From NCBI RefSeq assembly GCF_004210375.1, contig NC_134830.1, positions 10,974,001-11,038,000 on the forward strand: 64,000 bases of DNA, read 5' to 3'. This document shows, piece after piece, positions 51,443 through 63,340 of this stretch. The first letter of the stretch is position 1. The number at the start of each line of letters is the position of its first letter. This DNA is from Tachypleus tridentatus (Eukaryota > Arthropoda > Merostomata > Xiphosura > Limulidae). The position numbers and the translations under genes were made by a program. The notes under the pieces were generated by a model that worked only from the letters and a program-made list of their open reading frames with translations, did not search any database and was not told the origin of the DNA.

Positions 51443-51488
51443 GTTTGTATCTATCTTATAAGAAAGGCACATCGGGCTATCAGGTCCC
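51443..51488 (-). mobile_element. Truncated second copy of the same SINE family
   Basis: TTATAAGAAAGGCACATCGG and GCTATC match the signature of the preceding element. The tRNA-like head is missing. Confidence 0.5.
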
Positions 51489-51710
51489 AGTTAATCACAA
51501 GCTAACTGAATTAGAACACATCTAAACCTGCACATCACTGAATTGTGGGAAGGTTTCTGTCATTGAACAGAATATCTGAGGCTTATAATTAATTGTACGC
51601 AACTCTGCTCGGGAGTGTTCGGTCTCGACATGAAATAAATCATGATTACTCCTTTTCACAACGAAAACATTTCACCGCATGAAAGCTTTAGATGGTTTGA
51701 TAAAAAACTT

Positions 51711-54345
51711 TGACCAGCTTTCTACCTCTAACATTGTATCACGATCTTAACTACTACACCAGCTTTCTACCTCTAACATTGTATCATGATCTTAACTACT
51801 ACACCAGCTTTCTACCTCTAACATTGTATCATGATCTTAACTACTAGACCAGCTTTCTACTTCTAACATTGTATCACGATCTTAACTACTACACCAGCTT
51901 TCTACTTCTAACATTGTATCATGATCTTAACTACTACACCAGCTTTCTATCTCTAACATGGTATCATGATCTTAACTACTACACCAGCTTTCTACCTCTA
52001 ACATTGTATCACGATCTTAACTACTACACCAGCTTTCTGCCTCTAACATTGTATCACGATCTTAACTACTACACCAGCTTTCTACTTCTAACATTGTATC
52101 ACGATCTTAACTACTACACCAGCTTTCTACCTCTAACATTGTATCACGATCTTAACTACTACACCAGCTTTCTACCTCTAACATTGTATCACGATCTTAA
52201 CTACTACACCAGCTTTCTACCTCTAACATTGTATCACGATCTTAACTACTGCTGCACCAGCTTTCTGCCTCTAACATTGTATCACGATCTTAACTACTAC
52301 ACCAGCTTTCTGCCTCTAACATTGTATCACGATCTTAACTACTACACCAGCTTTCTACTTCTAACATTGTATCACGATCTTAACTACTAGACCAGCTTTC
52401 TACTTCTAACATTGTATAACGATCTTAACTACTACACCAGCTTTCTACCTCTAACATTGTATCATGATCTGGACTACTACACCAGCTTTCTACTTCTAAC
52501 ATTGTATCACGATCTTAACTACTGGACCAGCTTTCTACCTCTAACATTGTATCACGATCTTAACTACTGGACCAGCTTTCTGCCTCTAACATTGTATCAC
52601 GATCTTAACTACTACACCAGCTTTCTACCTCTAACATTGTATCACGATCTTAACTACTACACCAGCTTTCTACCTCTAACATTGTATCACCATCTTAACT
52701 ACTACACCAGCTTTCTACTTCTAACATTGTATCACGATCTTAACTACTGGACCAGCTTTCTACTCTAACATTGTATCACGATCTTAACTACTACACCAGC
52801 TTTCTACCTCTAACATTGTATCATGATCTTAACTACTACACCAGCTTTCTGCTTCTAACATTGTATCACGATCTTAACTACTACACCAGCTTTCTACTTC
52901 TAACATTGTATCACGATCTTAACTACTAGACCGGCTTTCTACCTCTAACATTGTATCACGATCTTAACTACTGGACCAGCTTTCTACCTCTAACATTGTA
53001 TCACGATCTTAACTACTACACCAGCTTTCTACTTCTTACATTTGTATCATGATCTTAACTACTACACCAGCTTTCTACCTCTAACATTGTATCACGATCT
53101 TAACTACTCGACCAGCTTTCTGCCTCTAACATTGTATCATGATCTTAACTACTAGACCAGCTTTCTACTTCTAACATTGTATCACGATCTTAACTACAAG
53201 ACCAGCTTTCTACCTCTAACATTGTATCATGACCTTAACTACTACACCAGCTTTCTACCTCTAACATTGTATCACGATCTTAACTACTAGACCAGCTTTC
53301 TACCTCTAACATTGTATCACGATCTTAACTACTAGACAAACTTTCTACCTCTAACATAGTACCATGATCTTAACTTCTAGACCAGCTTTCTACCTCTAAC
53401 ATTGTATCATGATCTTAACTACTAGACCAGCTTTCTACCTCTAACATTGTATCATGATCTTAACTACTAGACCAGCTTTCTACATCTAACATTGTATCAT
53501 GATCTTAACTACTAGACCAGCTTTCTACCTCTAACATTGTATCATGATCTTAACTACTACACCAGCTTTCTACCTCTAACATTGTATCACGATCTTAACT
53601 ACTACACCAGCTTTCTACTTCTAACATTGTATCACGATCTTAACTACTAGACAAACTTTCTACCTCTAACATTGTATCATGATCTTAACTACTAGACCAG
53701 CTTTCTACCTCTAACATTGTATCACGATCTTAACTACTACACCAGCTTTCTACCTCTAACATTGTATCATGATCTTAACTACTAGACCAGCTTTCTACCT
53801 CTAACATTGTATCACGATCTTAACTACTAGACCAGCTTTCTACATCTAACATTGTGTCATGATCTTAACTACTAGACCAGCTTTCTACCTCTAACATTGT
53901 ATCATGATCTTAACTACTAGACCAGCTTTCTACATCTAACATTGTATCACGATCTTATCTACTACACCAGCTTTCTGCCTCTAACATTGTATCACGATCT
54001 TAACTACTAGACCAGCTTTCTACATCTAACATTGTATCATGATCTTAACTACTAGACCGGCTTTCTACATCTAACATTGTATCACGATCTTAACTACTAC
54101 ACCAGCTTTCTACCTCTAACATTATATCACGATCTTAACTACTAGACCAGCTTTCTACCTCTAACATTGTACCATGATCTTAACTACTAGACCAGCTTTC
54201 TACATCTAACATTGTATCACGATCTTAACTACTACACCAGCTTTCTACCTCTAACATTATATCACGATCTTAATCTACTACACCAGCTTTCTGCCTCTAA
54301 CACCGTAACATGATGTAGATCTACTACACCAGCTCTCTACCTCTA
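51711..54345 (+). repeat. 45-bp minisatellite, about 58 copies
   Basis: The unit is TTAACTACTACACCAGCTTT, CTACCTCTAACATTGTATCA and CGATC. Frequent variants are ACTAGACC/ACTACACC/ACTGGACC, CACGATC/CATGATC and CTTCTAAC/CTCTAAC/CATCTAAC. The 15-codon length leaves a + frame open for hundreds of bases; this follows from the period. Confidence 0.95.
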
Positions 54346-55968
54346 AAACTGTATCATGATGTTAACCACTAGACCAGCTTTTTTTATTTAACACAGCATT
54401 GGGGTTAAATACAAGACCAGCTGTATATATTTAACACACTAATGAAGTGTTAACTACTAGGCCAGATATATATATTTATCACAGTATTAACGTGTTAAAT
54501 ACTAGACAAGCTACATATATTTGACGCAGTATTAACGTGTTAAATACCAGACCAGCCGTATATACTTAACATAGTATTAACGTGTTAAATACCATACAAG
54601 CTGTGCATACTTAACACAGCGTTAAGGTGTTAAATACTACACCAGTTATATATATGTATTTAACACAGTATTGAGGTGTTATATACTAGATTTGTCATAT
54701 ATATTGAACACAGTATTAAGGTGTTAAGTACTAGACCATCTATATATATTTAACGTAGTACTAAGGTGTTAAATACCGGACCACCCGTATATACTGAACA
54801 CAATATTAAGGTGTTAAATACTAGACCAGATTTCTACCTCTAACATTGTATCATGATGTTAACTACTAGACTAGCATTTATCTCTAACACTGCATCATGA
54901 TGTTAACTATTACACCAGCTTTCCATCTCTATCATTGTATTATCATGTTAACTACTAGACCAGCTTTCTATCTCTAGTATTGTACCATGATGTTCACTAT
55001 TACACCAGCTTTCCACCTCTAACACTGTATCATGATGTTAACTACTAAACTAGCATTTATCTCTAACATTGCATCATGATGTTAACTATTACACCAGCTT
55101 TCCACCTCTATCATTGTATTATCATGTTAACTACTAGACCAGCTTTCTATCTCTAGTATTGTACCATGATGTTAACTATTACACCAGCTTTCTACTTCTA
55201 ACATTATATGACGATGGTAACTACCATACCAGGTTTTTATATCTATCATTGTACCATGATGTTAACTATTACACCAGCTTTCTACTTCTAACATTATATG
55301 ACGATGGTAACTACCATACCAGGTTTTTATATCTATCATTGTATCATGATGTTAATTATTAGTCCGGCTTTCTATCTTTAACACAATAATATGAAATTAA
55401 GTACGATACCAGCTTTACATGCCTAACTGTTTATCATGGGATTAAATACTATACCAGATATATATATTTAACACAGTACTAAGGTGTTAAATACTAACCC
55501 AGCTATATATATTGAATAGAATATTAAGGTGTTAAATACTAGACCGGGTATATATATATATATGTATTTAACACAGTATTAAGATATTAAATGCTATTCC
55601 GGCTATATATTTTTAACACAGTATTAAGATATTAAATGCTATTCCGGCTATATATTTTTAACACAGTATTAAGGTGTTAAATACCATACCAGCTGTACAT
55701 ATTTAACATAGTATTAAGGTGTTGAATACCAGCCCAGCTACATATATTTAGCACAGTATTAAGGTGTTAAATACTATACCAATTATATATATGTATTTAA
55801 CACAGTATTAAGGTGTTAAATACTATACCAGCACTAAGGTTGTTTATAAAAAATCACGATATTAAGTGCTACTAGACCATATGTACTTAATACTTTATCA
55901 CGTAGTCAAATGCCAGCACAGCTTTCAGATTTCAACACTGTTATTGTGTTAAGTACAAGACCAGTTTA
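54346..55968 (+). repeat. Diverged continuation of the 45-bp array
   Basis: Copies here keep the skeleton TTAA-ACTAGACCAG...TAACA-AGTAT but are far less alike, with AT-rich forms such as TATATATATTTAACACAG. Between about 54830 and 55370 forms closer to the main array return, including a nearly exact repeat of about 90 bp around 55170-55340. I read this as the older edge of the same array. Confidence 0.8.
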
Positions 55969-55970
55969 TA

Positions 55971-57129
55971 TACTCTTCAAAACAAGAAACGCAAAGGGGA
56001 TATTTTCGTTATTTTAACGAGAAATATATGTAATAACGTTACAAGCTCAGAGTATGTGATTTTACACGTGTTAAGGCACTGGTTGTCAGACCAAAATGAC
56101 AATAAAAGTTGTGCACTTTGAGAACGGACGAAAACATCGGATTTTTAGCCAAAACGCATGCGTGTCCAATAAATTTGTTTGAGAGATCTACATGTTCTGC
56201 AAGTGCAACATGTGCAAAATTCCTATAAAAGTGACGGGTTTTCGGTTTCCATAGCTCAATGTTAAGCCACCGACACGTAATACAGTTACGCCAAGACTGA
56301 CTGAAGCACAACGCAACAACGCCATTGGTCGCTTGGAAGCAGGCGAATCTCGATCAGATATTCCCAGAGCTGTAAATGTCCACCCAAGCACCATCATAAG
56401 GCTATGGAATCGTCACCAACAACATGGATCAACTCGTGACCGTCCACGATCTGGCAGACCTCGTGTGACCACGCCCGCACAAGATCGCAACATCCGGTTA
56501 CGTCACCTTCGGGATAGGACCACCACTGCGACGTCTACTGCCTCAACCATATCAGGGCTGTGTAGGATTTCCGATCAGACCGTAGGCAACCGTAGACGAC
56601 ATTTTTAGGCCCCATGTGCAACCCATCATGGTGAACGTCAACGACGTTTTTCAACATGACAACGCCCGTCCTCACATAGCCCGACTCACCACTGTCTTCT
56701 TGAGACACCACAACATCAACGTTCTTCTCTGGCCCTCCAGATCACCAGATTTAAACCCCATCGAACATCTTTGGGACGAGTTGGACCGACGTCTGCGACG
56801 GCGACAACCTCAACCGCAGACTCTACCTCAGCTTGCAGCAACTTTGCAGGCTGAGTGGACAGCCATTCCACAGGATGTGATTCATCATCTCATCGCTTCC
56901 ATGGGCAGGAGATGCCAAGCAGTTATTGATGCTCACGGGGGGCTACTCGTTATTGACGTTGAGTGACGTTAAACTTCACCTTGTGAGCGTGGACTTCGCC
57001 TCTGCAGACTTTGGATGTTCAGCAGTGAATGTGCAAAGTTTCACACATGTCATACAGAACTACCCGGAATAAACTTGTTAACAATTTGTCTCATATTTTG
57101 CCTTTTACGTTTCTTTTTTTTGAAGAGTA
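55971..57129 (+). mobile_element. Tc1/mariner-type DNA transposon, internally deleted
   Basis: The 1159-bp element has terminal inverted repeats of about 27 bp, TACTCTTCAAAACAAGAAAC at the left and, on the opposite strand at the right, TACTCTTCAAAAAAAAGAAA. It is flanked by TA on both sides (55969-55970 and 57130-57131), the usual Tc1/mariner target duplication. Removing it restores the register of the surrounding 45-bp-type repeat (GACCAGTTTA joined to TGTTACACACC), so it inserted into an existing array. At this length it lacks several hundred bases of a typical 1.6-kb element, and its transposase is broken, so it is non-autonomous. Confidence 0.92.
56285..56966 (+). pseudogene. Tc1-like transposase remnant
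   Basis: The first part, in frame from about 56285 to 56608, reads RLTEAQRNNAIGRLEAGES and continues through a helix-turn-helix region (VHPSTIIRLWNRHQQHGSTR) and the linker motif RPRSGRPRVTT typical of Tc1 DNA-binding domains. No ATG is visible at the expected start; a stop lies upstream at 56252. The second part, in another frame and resuming just before 56616, reads PHVQPIM, then QHDNARPHIA and SPDLNPIEHLWDELDRR. From the D of HDN to the E of PIEH there are 34 residues, the DD34E spacing of Tc1. An internal deletion with a frame change near 56600 removes roughly 110-120 residues, including the first catalytic Asp. The protein cannot be active. Confidence 0.92.
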
Positions 57130-57480
57130 TATGTTACACACCGCATTATGATATTAGTTACTAGATGAGCTTTCTGTGGTGAACATGATTTCATTATGTT
57201 ATGTACTACAACTGTTTTCTGTGGTGAACATGATTTCATTATGTAATGTACTACAACTGTTTTCTGTGATAAACATGATTTCATTATGTTATGTACTACA
57301 ACTGTTTTCTGTGGTGAACATGATTTCATTATCTTATGTACTGCAACTGTTTCCTGTGATAAACATGATTTCATTATCTTATGTACTGCAACTGTTTCCT
57401 GTGATAAACATGATTTCATTATGTTATGTACTACAACTGTTTTCTGTGGTGAACATGATATTAAGTACTATAACTTTCTT
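57130..57480 (+). repeat. 45-bp repeat, right of the transposon, about 6-7 copies
   Basis: The unit contains TTTTCTGTGGTGAACATGAT, TTCATTATGTTATGTACTAC and AACTG. The first copy still shows ATTAGTTACTAGATGAGC, linking it to the 45-bp array left of the transposon. Variants TGGTGAAC and TGATAAAC are mixed. Confidence 0.88.
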
Positions 57481-57484
57481 AACC

Positions 57485-57645
57485 CTCATTAACTCGGGTA
57501 TAATGGTCTACCTACAATTATAACACAAGTTGCAGCTCCATATGTTAATGAACATTGGTATGATAGTCTACGTACAGTTATAACACGTTCCATACGTTGG
57601 TGAGCACTTATATCAATGTTGTATCCATAGTTGTAACACGAGGTT
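57485..57645 (+). repeat. Degenerate repeat of about 57 bp, fewer than three copies
   Basis: ATAATGGTCTAC, ATGATAGTCTAC and the weaker TCAATGTTGTATCC recur, each followed by ACA/CAGTTATAACAC-like sequence at about 57-bp spacing. Confidence 0.6.
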
Positions 57646-58030
57646 TGCTATAGTTTAGTTCTGTTTGTTTTTAACACGACCGACACATGCCGCTGGCCCT
57701 AAAGCTCACACAATATTACTTATAAATTGATACAGTCTGAAACGCGAGAGTGAATCATGATTAGTTTTAGAATGACTTTGCAATGTGTAGATGACAGTTT
57801 AGAAATCAACCGAGAGATATTGTTCAAGTCACTGGTTTGATTCTGCTGTGTTAAAATTACATGCAGAAATGAACCAATATAGTTGTTTTGGATCCTATAT
57901 AGTGGATGATATTATAGTACGTGGGTTCTAAGCAGTACAGATTGGCTGTCAATAACAGTAAATCAGAAGAACCATCGGTGATTCAAGTGTATTAGTTTAT
58001 ACTTAAAGTTGTGAAACAAAATACAATTTG
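57646..58030. other. Spacer, no recognised feature
   Basis: Unique-looking sequence of about 385 bp between the short arrays. I see no coding or RNA signal. Confidence 0.55.
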
Positions 58031-58258
58031 TGTAACAAGAACCACATCAGGATAGCTACTGTAACGAAATTCACGCCAGGATAGTTACTGTAACAAGAAC
58101 CGCATCAGGATAACTACTGTAACGAAATTAACGCCAGGATAGTTACTGTAACAAGAACCGCATCAGGAAAGCTACTGTAACGAAATCCACGCCAGGATAG
58201 TTACTGTAACAAGAACCGCATCAGGATAACTACTGTAACGAAATCCACGCCAGGATAA
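58031..58258 (+). repeat. 58-bp repeat made of two 29-bp halves, four copies
   Basis: Halves alternate strictly: GTAACAAGAACCGCATCAGG followed by ATAACTACT, and GTAACGAAATCCACGCCAGG followed by ATAGTTACT. The halves are clearly related, so the present unit is a dimer of an older 29-bp repeat. Confidence 0.9.
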
Positions 58259-59288
58259 GGTTCAGAGAAAAATATTGCATCAAAAACCCCGATAACAAAA
58301 CAAGGAAAAGTTTTGAAATTTGAGATTTTATTAATAAAGGTAAGTGTTGTCTATTATACTTACCATGGTGTGATTATAGACTCACCTCATTATACATACC
58401 ATGGTGTGATTATAGACTCACGTAATTATACTTACCATGGTGTGATTATACACTCACCTTATTACACTTACCATAGTGTGATTATAGACTCGCCTTATTA
58501 TACTTACCATGGTGTGATTATAGACTCACATAATTATACTTACCATAGTGTGATTATAAACTCACCTAATTATACTTACCATAGTGTGATTATAGACTCA
58601 CATTATTATACTTACCATGGCATGATTATAGACTCATCTAATTATACATACCATAGTGTGATTATAGACTCACCTTATTATACTTACCATGGTGTGATTA
58701 TAGACTCATCTAATTATACATACCATAGTGTGATTATAGACTCACCTTATTATACTCACCAAAGTGTGATTATAGACTCATCTAATTATACTTACCATAC
58801 TGTGATTATAGACTCACGTTATTATATATACCATAGTGTGATTATAGACTCGACTAATAATACTTACCATTGTGTGATTATAGACTCGCCTAATAATACT
58901 TACCATTGTGTGATTATAGACTCACCTTATTATACTTACCATACTGTGATTATAGACTAACCTAATTATACTTACCATAGTGTGATTATAGACTAACCTA
59001 ATTATACTTACCATAGTGTGATTATAAACTCACCTTATTATACATACCAGGGTGTGATTATAGACTCACCTAATTATACTTACCATAGTGTGATTATAAA
59101 CTTACCTTATTATACTTACCATGGTGTGATTATAGACTCATCTAATTATACATACCATAGTGTGATTATAGACTCACCTTATTATACTCACCAAAGTGTG
59201 ATTATAGACTCATCTAATTATACTTACCATACTGTGATTATAGACTCACCTAATTATACTTACCATACTGTGATTATAGACTCACGTT

Positions 59289-61268
59289 ATTATATATACC
59301 ATAGTGTGATTATATACTCGACTAATAATACTTACCATTGTGTGATTATAGACTCGCCTAATAATACTTACCATTGTGTGATTATAGACTCACCTTATTA
59401 TACTTACCATACTGTGATTATAGACTAACCTAATTATACTTACCATAGTGTGATTATAGACTAACCTAATTATACTTACCATAGTGTGATTATAGACTCA
59501 CTTAATGATACTTACCATAGTGTGATTATAGACTCACGTAATTATACTTACCATGGTGTGATTATACACTCACCTAATTATACTTACCATAGTGTGATTA
59601 TAGACTCACCTAATTATACTTACCATAGTCTGATTATAGACTCACGTAATTATACTTACCATGGTGTGATTATACACTCACCTAATTACACTTACCATAG
59701 TGTGATTATAAACTCACCTTATTATACTTACCATAGTCTGATTATAGACTCACTTAATTATACTTACCACAGTGTGATTATAGACTCACGTAATTATACT
59801 TACCATGGTGTGATTATACACTCACCTAATTATACTTACCATAGTGTGATTATAGACTCACCTAATTATACTTACCATGGTGTGATTATAGACTCACCTT
59901 ATTATACTTACCATGGTGTGATTATAGACTCACCTTACTATACATACCATGGTGTGATTACAGACTCACCTTATAATACGTACCATGGTGTGATTATAAA
60001 CTCACCTAATTATGCTTACAATGGTGTGATTATTCACTCATCTTACAATACATACCATGGTGTGATTATAGACTCACTTTATTATACTTACCATAGTGTG
60101 ATTATAGACTCACCTTATTATACTCACCATGGTTTGATTATAGACTCATCTAATTATACATACCATAGTGTGATTATAGACTCACCTTATTATACTTACC
60201 ATGGTGTGATTCTAGACTCACCTTATTATACTTATCATAGTGTGATTATAGACTCACCTCATTATACTTACCATAGTGTGATTATAGACTACCCTTATAA
60301 TACTTACCATGGTGTGATTATAGACTCACCTCATTATACTTACCATAGTGTGATTATAGACTCCCCTTATAATACTTACCATGGTGTGATTATAGACTCA
60401 CGTTATTATACTTACCATTGTGTGATTATAGACTCACCTTATTATACTTACCATACTGTGATTATAGACTCACCTTATTATACTTACCATAGAGTGATTA
60501 TAGACTCTTCTAATTATACATACCATAGTGTGATTATAGACTCACCTTATTATACTTACCATAGTGTGATTATAGACACATCTAATTATACTTACCATAG
60601 TGTGATTAGAGACTCATCTAATTATACCTTCCATGGTGTGATTAGAGACTCACCTCATTATACTTACCATAGTGTGATTATAGACTCACCTTATTATACT
60701 TACCATAGTGTGATTAGAGACTCACCTTATTATACTTGCAATAGCGTGATTATAGACTCATGTAATTATACTTATCATGGTGTGATTATAGACTCACCTA
60801 ATTATACTTACCATAGTGTGATTATAGACTCACGTAATTATACTTACCATGGGTGATTATACACTCACCTAATTATACTTACCATAGTGTGATTATGGAC
60901 TCATCTAATTATAAAAACCATAGTGTGATTATGGACTCACATTATTATACTTACCATGGTGTGATTATAAACTCACCTTACTAGACATACCATGGTGTGA
61001 TTATAGACTCACCTTATATATACTTACCATGGTGTGATTATAGACTCATCTAATTATACTTACCATGGTGTGATTAGAGAATCACCTAATTATACTTACC
61101 ATAGTGTGATTAGAGAATCACCTAATTATACTTACCATAGTGTGATTATAGACTCACCTAATTATACTTACTATGGTGTGATTATAGACTCACCTTATTC
61201 TACTTGCCATAGTGTAGTTATAGACTCATGTAATTATACTTACCATACTGTGATTATAGACTCACGTT
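59289..61268 (+). repeat. Higher-order block 1 of the 36-bp array
   Basis: The block starts at the marker ATTATATATACC (59289), which recurs at 61269, exactly 55 monomers later. Other markers follow in the same order: CACAGTGTGATTATAG (59768), TATTCACTCATC (about 60031), and the one-base-short CCATGGGTGATT (60848). Confidence 0.8.
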
Positions 61269-63340
61269 ATTATATATACCATAGTGTGATTATAGACTCG
61301 ACTAATAATACTTACCATTGTGTGATTATAGACTCGCCTAATAATACTTACCATTGTGTGATTATAAACTCACCTTATTATACTTACCATAGTCTGATTA
61401 TAGACTCACTTAATCATACTTACCATAGTGTGATTATAGACTCACGTAATTATACTTACCATGGTGTGATTATATACTCACCTAATTATACTTACCATAG
61501 TGTGATTATAGACTCACCTAATTATACTTACCATAGTCTGATTATAGACTCACGTAATTATACTTACCATGGTGTGATTATACACTCACCTAATTACACT
61601 TACCATAGTGTGATTATAAACTCACCTTATTATACTTACCATAGTCTGATTATAGACTCACTTAATTATACTTACCACAGTGTGATTATAGACTCACGTA
61701 ATTATACTTACCATGGTGTGATTATACACTCACCTAATTATACTTACCATAGTGTGATTATAGACTCACCTAATTATACTTACCATAGTGTGATTATAGA
61801 CTCACCTTATTATACTTACCATGGTGTGATTATAGACTCACCTTACTATACATACCATGGTGTGATTACAGACTCACCTTATAATACGTACCATAGTGTG
61901 ATCATACACTCACCTTATTATACTTACCACAGTGTGATTATAGACTCACCTAATTATACTTACCATAGTGTGATTATAGACTCACCTAATTATACTTACC
62001 ATGGTGTGATTATAAACTCACCTAATTATACTTACATGGTGTGATTATTCACTCATCTTACAATACATACCATGGTGTGATTATAGACTCACTTTATTAT
62101 ACTTACCATAGTGTGATTATAGACTCACCTTATTATACTCACCATGGTTTGATTATAGACTCATCTAATTATACATACCATAGTGTGATTATAGACTCAC
62201 ATTATTATACTTACCATGGTGTGATTATAGACTCACCTTATTATACTTATCATAGTGTGATTATAGACTCACCTCATTATACTTACCATAGTGTGATTAT
62301 AGACTCCCCTTATAATACTTACCATGGTGTGATTATAGACTCACCTCATTATACTTACCATAGTGTGATTATAGACTCACCTTATAATACTTACCATGGT
62401 GTGATTATAGACTCACGTTATTATACTTACCATTGTGTGATTATAGACTCACCTTATTATACTTACCATACTGTGATTATAGACTCACCTTATTATACTT
62501 ACCATAGTGTGATTATAGACTCTTCTAATTATACATACCATAGTGTGATTATAGACTCACCTTATTATACTTACCATAGTGTGATTATAGACTCACCTAA
62601 TTATACTTAACACAGTGTGATTATAGACACATGTAATTATACTTACCATAGTGTGATTAGAGACTCATCTAATTATACCTTCCATGGTGTGATTAGAGAC
62701 TCACCTCATTATAGTTACCATAGTGTGATTATAGACTCACCTTATTATACTTACCATAGTGTGATTAGAGACTCACCTTATTATACTTGCAATAGTGTGA
62801 TTATAGACTCATGTAATTATACTTATCATGGTGTGATTATAGACTCACCTAATTATACTTACCATAGTGTGATTATAGACTCACGTAATTATACTTACCA
62901 TAGTGTGATTATAGACTCACGTAATTATACTTACCATGGGTGATTATACACTCACCTAATTATACTTACCATAGTGTGATTATGGACTCATCTAATTATA
63001 AAAACCATAGTGTGATTATGGACTCACATTATTATAATTACCATGGTGTGATTATAAACTCACCTTACTAGACATACCATGGTGTGATTATAGACTCACC
63101 TTATAATACTTACCATGGTGTGATTATACACTCATCTAATTATACTTACCATGGTGTGATTATAGAGTCACCTAATTATACTTACCATAGTGTGATTAGA
63201 GAATCACCTAATTATACTTACCATAGTGTGATTATAGACTCACCTAATTATACTTACCATGGTGTGATTATAGACTCACCTTATTCTACTTGCCATAGTG
63301 TAGTTATAGACTCATGTAATTATACTTATCATGGTGTGAT
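61269..63340 (+). repeat. Higher-order block 2 of the 36-bp array
   Basis: The same markers recur: ATTATATATACC (61269), CACAGTG (61676), TATTCACTCATC (62046) and CCATGGGTGATT (62935). Offsets from block 1 are 1980, 1908, about 2015 and 2087 bp, so small numbers of monomers were gained or lost between blocks. A third block begins after it; its CACAGTG marker is at 63762. Confidence 0.78.

Larger units (their letters stand above)
49701..51710. other. Two-kilobase non-tandem region with SINE fragments
   Basis: This is the only sizeable stretch right of the gap that is not tandem. I find no convincing coding region in it (the longest open frame, 67 codons on the minus strand near 51000, has no recognisable similarity). 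Three SINE-like pieces are listed separately. Confidence 0.6.

Noticed and set aside
56039-56397. Minus-strand frames inside the Tc1 element
   Set aside because: They lie opposite the recognisable transposase frame and have no similarity of their own.
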